The translations under genes and the position numbers were made by a program. The notes beneath the pieces are model-generated. The model had not been told where the DNA came from and ran no database searches. It worked only from the letters and a program-made list of their open reading frames with translations. A stretch of 64,000 nt of DNA from CAYFNF01 sp964344485 (GTDB taxonomy: Bacteria > Patescibacteriota > Patescibacteriia > UBA9570 > XYC2-FULL-38-9): the NCBI GenBank assembly GCA_964344485.1, contig CAYFNF010000002.1, forward strand, positions 248,001 through 312,000, read 5' to 3'. Positions 42,870-50,781 of the stretch are shown here, in pieces (within the stretch, counting starts at the first letter, position 1; each line of letters starts with the position of its first letter).

Positions 42870-44537
42870 TTACTCGAGTACTGTTAAGTTATAATCTTTA
42901 GTCACATGGTACGTTCGTACTACGTTCGCGTCAATATCACGAACTAGTAATTTATGAATACCGTCACGTTTGCGGCGCTTGGTCTTTCTAGCAGTGACAT
43001 TTGCTTCAGAGTAAAACCGATCCTGTGACTTTTTCGAAAACTCTTTATTCTTTTTATTCACTCGCACTATCGACACTCGAGTGTACTTACCTTTCGTAGA
43101 AGTAACAACTACTTCTGTTGAGCCATCATATCGCAAATCTCTCATCTTCAACGAATTATGCTTCTGTTTCTTCTTCGCAACACGAATCGTATCTTCGATC
43201 TCGCCAGTACAAGCGTTTACCATTTTGAGTATACGTCCACTTGGACCGAGCGCAACAACGTAACTACTGTTATCATAGCTCTGTACTTTTGGTTTCTTCT
43301 TAGATGTAATGTTAAAGACTTTATACTTTGCAATATCACCGTTTGAGAATGCTATTTTAATTCGTCCATTGGTCATTCCTTTGATTGAACGAATCGGCTC
43401 TGTACAGACCGACGGAGTATCTACATAGATAACTTCAGTTTCGGTCTCTACAATGACTTCTGGCTCTGTATCGTCGTCTGTCTCTTCCTCGGCTTCTTCT
43501 TCGGAATCATCTTCGTCGTCCTCGCCGTATTCTACTACACTCTCTTCTGGTACATTTTGAAATAACGCTGAAGAAGGGATCGCGCCTTTCTCAATTCCAG
43601 GCCCTTCATAGTAGACCTCGAGTACCTCTCCGCCAACCCATTCAAAGTATGTAACTGTAATCTCATGATAGCCCTCTTCTAATCCAATTTCACCAGAGCG
43701 CTCGCGCGTTCCGTGAGTCTGGTCGTTGTTTACAACTTCAGTATCACCGATATATAACTTACTTCCGTCGTCTGATTCTGTATAAAACGTATACACACCT
43801 TCATGCTCGATCTTAATATATCCATTGAATTGAAATTGGAATTCGTTATAGCGCTCTGCTGGATCAAGTGAGTAGTTGGTGAGATACCCAGTCTTGACTG
43901 GCGTGATGGTGTCAAAGTCAGGTAGCACATACGCGGTCTCTTCATAGTATTGGTAGTACAAACCAGCTTCTGTGCCTTCTGGATTATCTGGCTCACGCAG
44001 ATCTAAATCATAGAGACGATTCAAAGCAGAATCTGGAATTTGCGTCTTTGCAATGTCTGGTCCTTCATAGTAGACCTCGAGAATCTCTCCACCAGTATGA
44101 TCAAAGTAGGTCACTTCAATTTGATGCATACCTTGCTGTAAGCCAATAGTGCCCGACTCCTCACGCTTTGCATGTTTTCCGTCGTTATCAACGACCTCGG
44201 TATTACCGATATATAATTTACTTCCGTCGTCTGACTTGAGATAAAACGTATACTCTCCATCTGTTGGTACAGTGACATACCCTTCAAATTTGTACGCAAA
44301 GTGGTTGCTTTCGTTGCGGATTGCAATATCAAAATTATCACTATACCCCTGCAGTTCAGGTGTCAGACTATCAAAATCCGGCAAGTAATAGGTCTGCACT
44401 TCGTAATACGAATAATTCAATCCTTGCGGGGTGTCAGCGTGATCTGGTTCACGGTTTGCATGTGCTGCTGTTGGTAGCACTACACTCAGCAATACCGCGC
44501 AAATAGTTGTGGTAATTGTTTTGTTGATAGATATCAT
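42870..44537 (-). CDS. secreted protein with two PA14 domains and a basic propeller-like C-terminal domain
   Basis: The 555-residue protein has a signal peptide (ending AAHANREP). Two PA14 domains (about residues 38-175 and 190-330) share YTFYLKSDDGSKLYIG / YTFYTESDDGSKLYIG and GGEILEVYYEGPDI / GGEVLEVYYEGPGI. PA14 domains bind glycans, often with calcium. An acidic linker (EYGEDDEDDSEEEAEEETDDD) precedes a C-terminal domain of about 180 residues (SIKGMTNGRIKIAF onward) homologous to the end of the 50782 protein. Expression signals are strong: GGAGGA 4 bases before the ATG and a TTGACT-16-TATAAT promoter. Confidence 0.82.
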   Translation of the reverse strand: MISINKTITTTICAVLLSVVLPTAAHANREPDHADTPQGLNYSYYEVQTYYLPDFDSLTPELQGYSDNFDIAIRNESNHFAYKFEGYVTVPTDGEYTFYLKSDDGSKLYIGNTEVVDNDGKHAKREESGTIGLQQGMHQIEVTYFDHTGGEILEVYYEGPDIAKTQIPDSALNRLYDLDLREPDNPEGTEAGLYYQYYEETAYVLPDFDTITPVKTGYLTNYSLDPAERYNEFQFQFNGYIKIEHEGVYTFYTESDDGSKLYIGDTEVVNNDQTHGTRERSGEIGLEEGYHEITVTYFEWVGGEVLEVYYEGPGIEKGAIPSSALFQNVPEESVVEYGEDDEDDSEEEAEEETDDDTEPEVIVETETEVIYVDTPSVCTEPIRSIKGMTNGRIKIAFSNGDIAKYKVFNITSKKKPKVQSYDNSSYVVALGPSGRILKMVNACTGEIEDTIRVAKKKQKHNSLKMRDLRYDGSTEVVVTSTKGKYTRVSIVRVNKKNKEFSKKSQDRFYSEANVTARKTKRRKRDGIHKLLVRDIDANVVRTYHVTKDYNLTVLE

Positions 44538-44571
44538 AGTTCCTCCAAATAACTAATTTTGAGAACTATAC

Positions 44572-44599
44572 ATTATACATGAAATTTACAAAAAGTCAA
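44572..44599 (-). promoter_or_regulatory. promoter of the PA14-metallopeptidase operon
   Basis: The minus strand has TTGACT (44594-44599), a 16-base spacer and TATAAT (44572-44577), followed by a leader of about 28 bases carrying GGAGGA. Confidence 0.7.
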
Positions 44600-44655
44600 T
44601 ACCTGAAAGCAGCGCTCATGTTCTTCAAATATACGTATTGTTCTACAGTAATATG

Positions 44656-46026
44656 TTACAGTAGATGCATGTCCTCAATTTCGCTGCGTTTACCTTCTAA
44701 GACGATCTGTTCCATATGATATGCTCCGCTGTGAGGAGCATCTAAAAACCCTTCCATTGCAGCTTGCGCTAGCCATCCAGACGAGAGCCAGTCATACAAC
44801 CATTCATTTGTATATTGAGGGTCTTCTTGTTCAAATCCAGCGCCAATAGCATGCAGCCATGCTCTATTATAGTCTTCTTGTGATCCAATCGGTGGAGCCA
44901 TAATAATCGGGATGCCCAGGCCGGCAAAAAAGGAGAGTTCGCTTGGTTTAGTCCAAAGTACATCTGTGGTTAACAAGGCTTTATTAAACTTCGAGAAATA
45001 ACGAAGCTTATCTTCATCATAGATCACATTTATCACTCCGAGTTTGTCTTTTAGCGCTCCGAGGTTCTTGATTACAGAGTCATAGTACCGATAGACATCA
45101 TTTCTTACGCCCGCGACTAAGTTAATACGCACTTCGCCTTTCTCTATTTGAGAATGCAGGCTTTCTATAATAGTTGCTCCAATTTCTCGCTGTGCACCTG
45201 CACCACCCACAGCGAATGTGATGGTTAACGGCCGCGAGATGGACTTGTGACAGTGCTCTTTTCCTAAGTAGTACTCTAATGTGTGCTTGTACTTATTTCG
45301 ATATCGGAACTCAGGATCCAAATTACAGATACGTCGTCCGATACTGTCCTTTAGTATCTCTAAATTCTTTCCGCCAATGTTCTCTTGCGGCATTGGAAAC
45401 CCAGTAACATAGATATTATCTGGCTTCACACCGTACAACTGCAAACGTTCCTTTACTCTCTTGTTGGGTGCAAAGTATTGAATCTTAGTTTTCTTGGGTT
45501 CTAGCGGTACCCACGCACGACTAATGTCCGTATCAGTACAAATACAGTAGATCGGTCCTTTGTATCCATGTTCTTCAGCAAAAAAAGCTGTAGTGAAAAA
45601 TGAGGTGATAATCGGCAACGGTTCTTTATTTAACGTATCAATAAGATGCTTCCCCCAACCATTCTTGATCATTCCGTAGATCTGCTTTACTTGTATGGTC
45701 GGATCTGAGAGGTCGCGGTACGGGTAGAACGGTTCAATGCGTTGCAAGTAGTCCATGAATGCAAATATCCAATCTCCGACCACTGGCAGGTGTTTCATGC
45801 GAGAGATCTTTTCATAGAATGAACGCCCTCCTTCCCAGCGACGTCGATCACTCTTTGGAATGCCCGGGTAGGTGTTTGCTGTAATAATTGTACCGTTACC
45901 TCCGTCCCAATCAGGAGGAGTGGCAGCTATGTGAAATAATGGATGGACTGCACGCTGGTGACCGTACCCCATATCCACTGTCACAATATATGCTTTGTTC
46001 GTATTTGGTTTTTCCATAATACTCAT
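44656..46026 (-). CDS. GT-B fold glycosyltransferase-like protein (MurG/MGDG synthase superfamily, GT28-like)
   Basis: The 456-residue cytosolic protein begins with YIVTVDMGYGHQRAVHPLF, the Gly-rich acceptor loop seen in MGDG synthases and MurG. It contains the N-terminal Rossmann features PIYCICTDTDISRAWVPLEP. The C-terminal half has ITFAVGGAGAQREIG (donor nucleotide loop) and TKPSELSFFAGLGIPIIMAPPIGSQEDYNRAW, the superfamily sugar-nucleotide motif. Likely a lipid or envelope glycosyltransferase. The Met at codon 4 (46017) is the more likely start, because the predicted -10 ends one base before the first ATG. Confidence 0.7.
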   Translation of the reverse strand: MSIMEKPNTNKAYIVTVDMGYGHQRAVHPLFHIAATPPDWDGGNGTIITANTYPGIPKSDRRRWEGGRSFYEKISRMKHLPVVGDWIFAFMDYLQRIEPFYPYRDLSDPTIQVKQIYGMIKNGWGKHLIDTLNKEPLPIITSFFTTAFFAEEHGYKGPIYCICTDTDISRAWVPLEPKKTKIQYFAPNKRVKERLQLYGVKPDNIYVTGFPMPQENIGGKNLEILKDSIGRRICNLDPEFRYRNKYKHTLEYYLGKEHCHKSISRPLTITFAVGGAGAQREIGATIIESLHSQIEKGEVRINLVAGVRNDVYRYYDSVIKNLGALKDKLGVINVIYDEDKLRYFSKFNKALLTTDVLWTKPSELSFFAGLGIPIIMAPPIGSQEDYNRAWLHAIGAGFEQEDPQYTNEWLYDWLSSGWLAQAAMEGFLDAPHSGAYHMEQIVLEGKRSEIEDMHLL

Positions 46027-46035
46027 AGTATACCA
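46027..46035 (-). promoter_or_regulatory. extended -10 promoter abutting the GT28-like gene
   Basis: The minus strand reads TGGTATACT directly before the ATG at 46026. Transcription would start near 46020, implying an almost leaderless message beginning at the second ATG (46017). Confidence 0.45.
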
Positions 46036-46078
46036 CTGAACTTCAAATAAAAAAACCCGTGAGGGAATGCAGCTTCAG

Positions 46079-46369
46079 CTACAGTTGGCGCAGCAGTTCC
46101 GCCGCGTCGTCTTCTCCGAACCGAGGTTCGAGCTGCTCGTCGACCATGGTCTCCAGGTCCAGCAGCGTGAGGCCCGGCTCCATCAGCTCCTCGGCCAAGA
46201 CCTCGAACCCCTCGAACTCGTCGCGCAGCGCCTGTGCGATGGCGGCTTCGTCCACGCCGTCGTTCGTGAAGAAGTCCACGCAGTCCTCCACGTCGACCTC
46301 GTCCAGAGGCAGGTCCGCGACACGCGCGATCGCCTGCCGAACCCTGTCGATGGTTGCTTCTTCGCTCAT
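46079..46369 (-). CDS. small GC-rich acidic protein, acyl-carrier-protein-like
   Basis: The 96-residue, strongly acidic helical protein follows the ACP pattern: VRQAIARVADLPLDEV (helix 1), then FFTNDGVDEAAIAQALRDEF (loop and helix 2) and LTLLDLETMVDEQL (helix 4). The serine of the ACP DSL motif, site of phosphopantetheine attachment, is missing at the aligned place. Codons are GC-rich (GTC, GAC, CTG, GCG, CGC), unlike neighbours but like purB at 17226. It has its own promoter (46402-46430), a GGAG site 6 bases before the ATG and a weak hairpin plus T-run after the stop. Probably acquired; role unknown. Confidence 0.6.
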   Translation of the reverse strand: MSEEATIDRVRQAIARVADLPLDEVDVEDCVDFFTNDGVDEAAIAQALRDEFEGFEVLAEELMEPGLTLLDLETMVDEQLEPRFGEDDAAELLRQL

Positions 46370-46401
46370 TGAGGCTCCAATTCCTCTTTGGGTGCGCGCA
46401 C

Positions 46402-46430
46402 AGTGTAGTACAAATGCTAAAAACTGTAAA
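46402..46430 (-). promoter_or_regulatory. promoter of the ACP-like gene
   Basis: The minus strand has TTTACA (46425-46430), a 17-base spacer and TACACT (46402-46407), 33 bases before the ATG, in AT-rich host-like sequence. Confidence 0.5.
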
Positions 46431-46471
46431 GGGTCTTTATCTTTACCTGTTGGATAATTCTATATACTCGC

Positions 46472-47692
46472 TTATGATCCGTACTCTCCTGTTAAGGTTG
46501 CTTGATCTACAATATGTGCCGCCATATTAGTCTCAAGCTCCTCAACAGTACTTGCGGATACATCTGCACTTAGTGCATAGATCTCGAATTGATATGTATG
46601 CGTTTCTCCGATCGGAGGACACGGTCCACCGTAGCTAGACTCTGACCAGTCGTTTGGTAACTGCGTACCTTCGACAGGAACGCTATCTTCATCTACTCCA
46701 GTTGCTGTTGCATTGATAGTATTCACCACCCAATGAAAGAATTCACCGCCTGGTGCATCAACATCTCGAACTATCAACACAAAACTAAGCATTCCGTCCG
46801 GAGCGTTTTCCCAAGCTAACTCTGGGTTGACACCAATACCGTCACCTGCATCACAAGTGTATTTTGTTGGAATCACACTTCCTTCTTCAAACGCAGGGCT
46901 CGTGATAGTAAAATCTGCAGCTGCGGTATCGTTATCTTGAATAGTCACTGTCAACGGGTTATTCACATTTGCTAGAGTAGCATTAGTTGGATTGGATAGA
47001 GTTATAGTGAGGGTTTCATCTTCTTCTACTTCACTGTCATCAGTAATTTGTAAGCGCAGTCCGTGTCCTTCTTGACCTGCCTCAATTTGTATTAGACCTG
47101 AACTTTGTTGATAATCTGTCCCAGCTGTTGCAGTGCCATCACTCATTGCATACTCTACGGACACTGTTTCTGTTGCTGCCGCGCTCAGAGCTATCTGCAC
47201 TAACGTCTCACCGATATCCTCGTCATATGAGATCGAGCTGTTGGCAAAATCTATGGTTGGAAGCTCTGCGGGCGTCTCCTCCTCTTCCTCACTATTAGTC
47301 TTCACTTTCTTATACTTTGACCACTTTCCCTTCACTTTATTCCGCACAGCACGTACTCTGAAATTATATGTCTTTCCAGCAGTAAGCTTCTTTATTTTTT
47401 TTACATGCTTTTTCGATGTGACAGTTTTGAGTAATTTCTTGTTTTTATTCCGAACTTGAATTCTATACTTCTTTGCTTTCTTCACCTTCTTCCATCTCAA
47501 TGTAACGTATTTCTCTCCTTTCTTCTTGACTTTAACGTTCTTCACTTTTGCTAGTTTGGTAACTGCGGCTTGTGAATACGCGGCTTGTTGCGATGAAGCT
47601 TCCACAGGAGCTGCTTGATTCGTAGCTAGTATGCCCAAAATACAAATACTGCAGCAGGCCGCGATGCTCATTAGTCGTAATTTCATATGCAA
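46472..47692 (-). CDS. secreted FN3(Lys-rich)-Calx-beta-PEBP fusion protein
   Basis: The 406-residue protein has a signal peptide (about residues 1-30). A lysine-rich FN3-like module is at about 45-135 (VKNVKVKKKGEKYVTLRWKK, TYNFRVRAVRNKVKGKWSKY). A Calx-beta domain is at about 145-255 (VSVEYAMSDGTATAGTDYQ, ending LTVTIQDND). A complete YbhB/YbcL-type phosphatidylethanolamine-binding domain is at about 260-405 (IPTKYTCDAGDGIGVNPELAW, FVLIVRDVDAPGGEFFHWVV, YGGPCPP). PEBP domains bind anionic or phospho-ligands through the DPDxP-like and GxHR-like loops; here DVDAP is kept. The domain combination is unusual. Confidence 0.8.
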   Translation of the reverse strand: MHMKLRLMSIAACCSICILGILATNQAAPVEASSQQAAYSQAAVTKLAKVKNVKVKKKGEKYVTLRWKKVKKAKKYRIQVRNKNKKLLKTVTSKKHVKKIKKLTAGKTYNFRVRAVRNKVKGKWSKYKKVKTNSEEEEETPAELPTIDFANSSISYDEDIGETLVQIALSAAATETVSVEYAMSDGTATAGTDYQQSSGLIQIEAGQEGHGLRLQITDDSEVEEDETLTITLSNPTNATLANVNNPLTVTIQDNDTAAADFTITSPAFEEGSVIPTKYTCDAGDGIGVNPELAWENAPDGMLSFVLIVRDVDAPGGEFFHWVVNTINATATGVDEDSVPVEGTQLPNDWSESSYGGPCPPIGETHTYQFEIYALSADVSASTVEELETNMAAHIVDQATLTGEYGS

Positions 47693-47701
47693 ATTTGTTA
47701 C

Positions 47702-48187
47702 TTATACTTGAGCAAAAGCTACAACGTAGTTCTTGCCGTATGCTTTAATACACTTTGGACAGGTGGTATAGAAAAAATAGAGATTCTTCACTGACTTGCC
47801 CTTGCCTTCAACGTACTGCTGCATATCAGTACACCAGTTCTTTGCTTCTTTAAACGGGCCTTCATACACTTTGCTGAGGTAGGTACCGGACAATTTCACA
47901 TTCTCCATTTCCGGCACTTCTTTTGTGACATAAACCAATTGCTCAGCTTTCCACGGAGAGAGATCTCGGGTGAGAATAAGATAGTTCTCCATCTCTGCAG
48001 CGTCTGCTGCTTGAATCTTCTCCATCATACGTTTCATAACTGACCCCATGTTCAGCGGCATGTGCATAAAGCTCGTTGTATGGTCTTTAACAAACCGCTT
48101 ATCTTGCCACGCGTGTTCTTTTCCATCCCAGGGCTCGGGGTTGAATGGTGGGCAGCACCCAGTCGATTTCACTTGCTCTTGTTCCAT
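47702..48187 (-). CDS. conserved cytosolic protein, possibly GyrI-like
   Basis: The 161-residue protein carries GCCPPFNPEPWDGKEHAWQDKR at the N-terminus, VKDHTTSFMHMPLNMGSV in the middle, and YFFYTTCPKCIKAYGKNYVVAFAQV at the end. This set is familiar from a widespread bacterial family often annotated only as hydrolase and thought to adopt a GyrI/SOUL-like ligand-binding fold. The CC and CPKC cysteines could bind metal or act in redox, but no enzyme is proven. It lies 9 bases upstream of the secreted PEBP fusion and 10 bases downstream of the AlkD-type gene. Confidence 0.55.
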   Translation of the reverse strand: MEQEQVKSTGCCPPFNPEPWDGKEHAWQDKRFVKDHTTSFMHMPLNMGSVMKRMMEKIQAADAAEMENYLILTRDLSPWKAEQLVYVTKEVPEMENVKLSGTYLSKVYEGPFKEAKNWCTDMQQYVEGKGKSVKNLYFFYTTCPKCIKAYGKNYVVAFAQV

Positions 48188-48197
48188 AGCATTAAAG

Positions 48198-48902
48198 TTA
48201 TGTTTTTAAATAGTGTTGTCGTTGTTTTTCTGGAAACTTTTCTATTGCATAGCGCAGCATGGTTCGCGGCATCTTTTTATAGTGCGCATCTAAAAACGCA
48301 ATTTCTGCTTTTTTGTCGCGGTTTCCCACTTCTCGCAGCATCCATCCCACTGCTTTATGGATCAGGTCGTGCTTATCTTGCAATAAAATCTTGGCGATTT
48401 TCAATGCATCTGAGAAATCTTTATCGCGGATAAATGTAAAGCAAGAGATCATTGCAATGCGCTTCTTCCATAAGTGATTTGAACGAGCAAATGTATAGAG
48501 TTTCTTTCTATCTTTTTTATCTGATAAGTAATCACCAACAATGTGTGGGGCCGTCACATCTACTAAGTCCCAATTATTGATATAGTCATAGCTCTTCATG
48601 TACAACGTATAGATCTCTTTTTTCCCTTGCTCGTCTGCTCTTTTATACTGCTCTATTAGAATAAGGAGCGCCACCATACGATGCTCATGAATCTTTGAGC
48701 GCAACAGTTGTTCTACCTGCTTCAATGAAAGGTCTTTATTCTGTTTCGCAATTTTTCTCTGTTCGCCCATCTGAATACCCAGGAACACATCCCCTTCTCC
48801 ATACTCCCCTTTTCCGGTTTTAAAAAACCACTGATAGGTTTCAGCTTTCTTTGTATCCCCGGCTTTTTGCAATTGTTTCTTGACTTCGCTGACTGTTGCC
48901 AT
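48198..48902 (-). CDS. DNA alkylation repair protein (AlkD-like HEAT-repeat family)
   Basis: The 234-residue all-helical protein has the family pattern: KTGKGEYGEGDVFLGIQMGEQRKIAK at the start, VEQLLRSKIHEHRMVALLILIEQY, and YDYINNWDLVDVTAPHIVGDYL carrying the conserved NxWDxxD motif. AlkD-type proteins excise bulky cationic alkylated bases. A TATACT -10 lies only 6 bases before the ATG, so its message may be leaderless. Confidence 0.9.
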   Translation of the reverse strand: MATVSEVKKQLQKAGDTKKAETYQWFFKTGKGEYGEGDVFLGIQMGEQRKIAKQNKDLSLKQVEQLLRSKIHEHRMVALLILIEQYKRADEQGKKEIYTLYMKSYDYINNWDLVDVTAPHIVGDYLSDKKDRKKLYTFARSNHLWKKRIAMISCFTFIRDKDFSDALKIAKILLQDKHDLIHKAVGWMLREVGNRDKKAEIAFLDAHYKKMPRTMLRYAIEKFPEKQRQHYLKT

Positions 48903-48917
48903 GCAGTCAGTATAAAT

Positions 48918-48941
48918 GAAAAACAGCTTTTATTAAAGCTG
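48918..48941 (-). terminator. terminator of the sulfotransferase gene
   Basis: The minus strand has a perfect 7-bp stem CAGCTTT/AAAGCTG with loop AATA (48935-48941 with 48924-48930) followed by five T, just before the AlkD-type gene. Confidence 0.78.
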
Positions 48942-48966
48942 CTTATTTATACCGCTTCCAACGGGC

Positions 48967-49704
48967 CTATTCGAATGTATACCCAAAGTACTCAATCTCT
49001 CGTTGGAATTTCTTCGCCACCCAATCTCGCAACTCATCATCATACATCTCTTGATAGTTGCGCTTTTTTCTTGTCTTTGTTTTTAACGACGGTAGTGGTT
49101 CATAGGGAACACCGATCTTCTCACACAGAGTCTTATAGTCCTGATCAAGATTCTCATAACGAATAACAAAGTCATTAAACGGTTTGCCGCGCCAGTCGAA
49201 GTAGTATTTAGAATTTGAAATATTTGCTGGAAGTTTCTGCATAACGAATGTCTTGAAGTCATCGTTCGGCCCGAGCTCCTTGCTTTTTACTGACCGTCGT
49301 TGTGCATTGAGTAACTTTCCATACAAATCAACGTTTAATGGATGTTGTTTGATCTCCTGCAGCACCTCGGTTGGAGTCATACGAGGCGTTGCATTCTTTT
49401 TATTCCAAAAATAGCGTGACACCACCATGTCCCATGGATTGCGGACAATCGTAAACACGAAGTAGTCATTCCATATTCTCTTTCCTATCTTTTGTTTTAT
49501 TCTTCCAGCGCGCATGTGGTTAAAATACCCTTGGTGATTGCGCGCATAATCAGTATAGCTGTCCTCATCAATGTCCTTAGATGAGACATTCTCAGTGATA
49601 ATGTCATCTGGCCCACAGAACTTTGATAAAGCAACCTCAACACTCGTGCCTGCAACTTTTCGAGGCTTAGTAAAGATGAATCTATGTTTGTGAGATATTA
49701 TCAT
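48967..49704 (-). CDS. sulfotransferase family protein
   Basis: The 245-residue protein has the 5'-phosphosulfate loop FTKPRKVAGTSVEVALSKF at about residues 10-28 and the 3'-phosphate motif VRNPWDMVVSRYFWNKK near 88-104. It would transfer sulfate from PAPS to a carbohydrate, lipid or protein hydroxyl. No signal or membrane helix is seen. Carbohydrate sulfation is consistent with the adjacent GT2 gene, divergent across 126 bases. A decayed partial copy of its C-terminus lies at 62035-62155. Confidence 0.82.
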   Translation of the reverse strand: MIISHKHRFIFTKPRKVAGTSVEVALSKFCGPDDIITENVSSKDIDEDSYTDYARNHQGYFNHMRAGRIKQKIGKRIWNDYFVFTIVRNPWDMVVSRYFWNKKNATPRMTPTEVLQEIKQHPLNVDLYGKLLNAQRRSVKSKELGPNDDFKTFVMQKLPANISNSKYYFDWRGKPFNDFVIRYENLDQDYKTLCEKIGVPYEPLPSLKTKTRKKRNYQEMYDDELRDWVAKKFQREIEYFGYTFE

Positions 49705-49724
49705 ACCCTAATATTAGCTAAAAA

Positions 49725-49753
49725 ATTATAGCGCACTCTAAAAAAATTAGCAA
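49725..49753 (-). promoter_or_regulatory. promoter of the sulfotransferase gene
   Basis: The minus strand has TTGCTA (49748-49753), a 17-base spacer and TATAAT (49725-49730), 21 bases before the ATG. The divergent GT2 gene has no equally clear promoter in the same spacer. Confidence 0.6.
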
Positions 49754-49830
49754 TGCTCTAAATCAGGCCTTGATTTATTTCATAGATCATGTAAAAGAAC
49801 CATATCACTGATTATTATCGATAGCGCGTT

Positions 49831-50763
49831 ATGAAAACCGTATCTATAATAATACCCGTCTATAACACGATTCGTCCGCTTCAAAAATGTATCGAGTCTG
49901 TTGTCGCACAAACATATCCGCAACTAGAGATCCTGATAGTAAACGACGGATCAAATCAAGAGACCGCTGCTGCATGCGATGCGCTAGCTGAAAGAGATGA
50001 CCGAATACGGGTGATTCACAAAGAGAACGGCGGCACATCCTCAGCGCGGAACCGCGCAATCGATGAATCCACGGGCGACTATATCTCCTTCATAGATAGT
50101 GATGATTGGGTAGAGCCGCAGTTCATCGAGAAACTCGTAGAGAACCTTATCGAAAACAACACAGATATCTCACAATGCAACCACTTCCTAGAGATGGAAG
50201 GGCGAACGTATGTAAACCATGCGTTTTTTACATTCTTCGGTCCTACAAAAGAGTACTATAAACAACTGTTAGAATCCCATCGACTAGACGTACAGATGTT
50301 TGTGTGGCGGAAGTTGTATAAACGAAAACTATTTGAAACCGTGCGTTTTAATGAAGGCCAGGTAATTGATGATATCGATTTCGGTATGAAGCTATTACTT
50401 CAAAACGGGACCACTATCTCAGCATTTAATGAACCGCTCTATCACTACATCCACCATCCAAATAGTATTACAACGAATAGCAATTTCGATGATTTACTGA
50501 TGAAAACCGTACGCTGGATTCAAGACTCCCCACTTGTGCATGAGCCGTTAGTACAAAAACATCTGGCAATTCTTTCGTTTATACCATTGTACAAACATAA
50601 GAAACGCATGCTGCTGCACTGGAAAAAAATCCGGCTCGTCCGATCACTAGAACCTGACTATCATTTATTTGCACCGAGTCGTTTTAGACAAACTCTGTTA
50701 AAGCGCGTACCACTGATTGGTGCGTACGTTGACTACGCACTCTACCAAACCGTGAGTCGGTAG
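49831..50763 (+). CDS. glycosyltransferase family 2
   Basis: The 310-residue GT-A enzyme begins SIIIPVYNTIRPLQKCIESV (nucleotide-binding strand), followed by ILIVNDGSNQETA, GGTSSARNRAID and the metal-binding FIDSDDWVEP (DxD-type at about residues 90-95). The region around QVIDDIDFGMKLL provides the ED/DD acceptor loop. No transmembrane helices. It likely adds a sugar to a surface polysaccharide or glycolipid. It is alone on the plus strand between a sulfotransferase and a secreted-protein gene. Confidence 0.92.
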   Translation: MKTVSIIIPVYNTIRPLQKCIESVVAQTYPQLEILIVNDGSNQETAAACDALAERDDRIRVIHKENGGTSSARNRAIDESTGDYISFIDSDDWVEPQFIEKLVENLIENNTDISQCNHFLEMEGRTYVNHAFFTFFGPTKEYYKQLLESHRLDVQMFVWRKLYKRKLFETVRFNEGQVIDDIDFGMKLLLQNGTTISAFNEPLYHYIHHPNSITTNSNFDDLLMKTVRWIQDSPLVHEPLVQKHLAILSFIPLYKHKKRMLLHWKKIRLVRSLEPDYHLFAPSRFRQTLLKRVPLIGAYVDYALYQTVSR

Positions 50764-50781
50764 TAGGGAAATGCTTGTCCC

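Noticed and set aside
42870..44537. Anthrax-toxin-like pore function for the PA14 protein
   Set aside because: Only the glycan-binding PA14 folds are present; there is no pore-forming or translocation domain.
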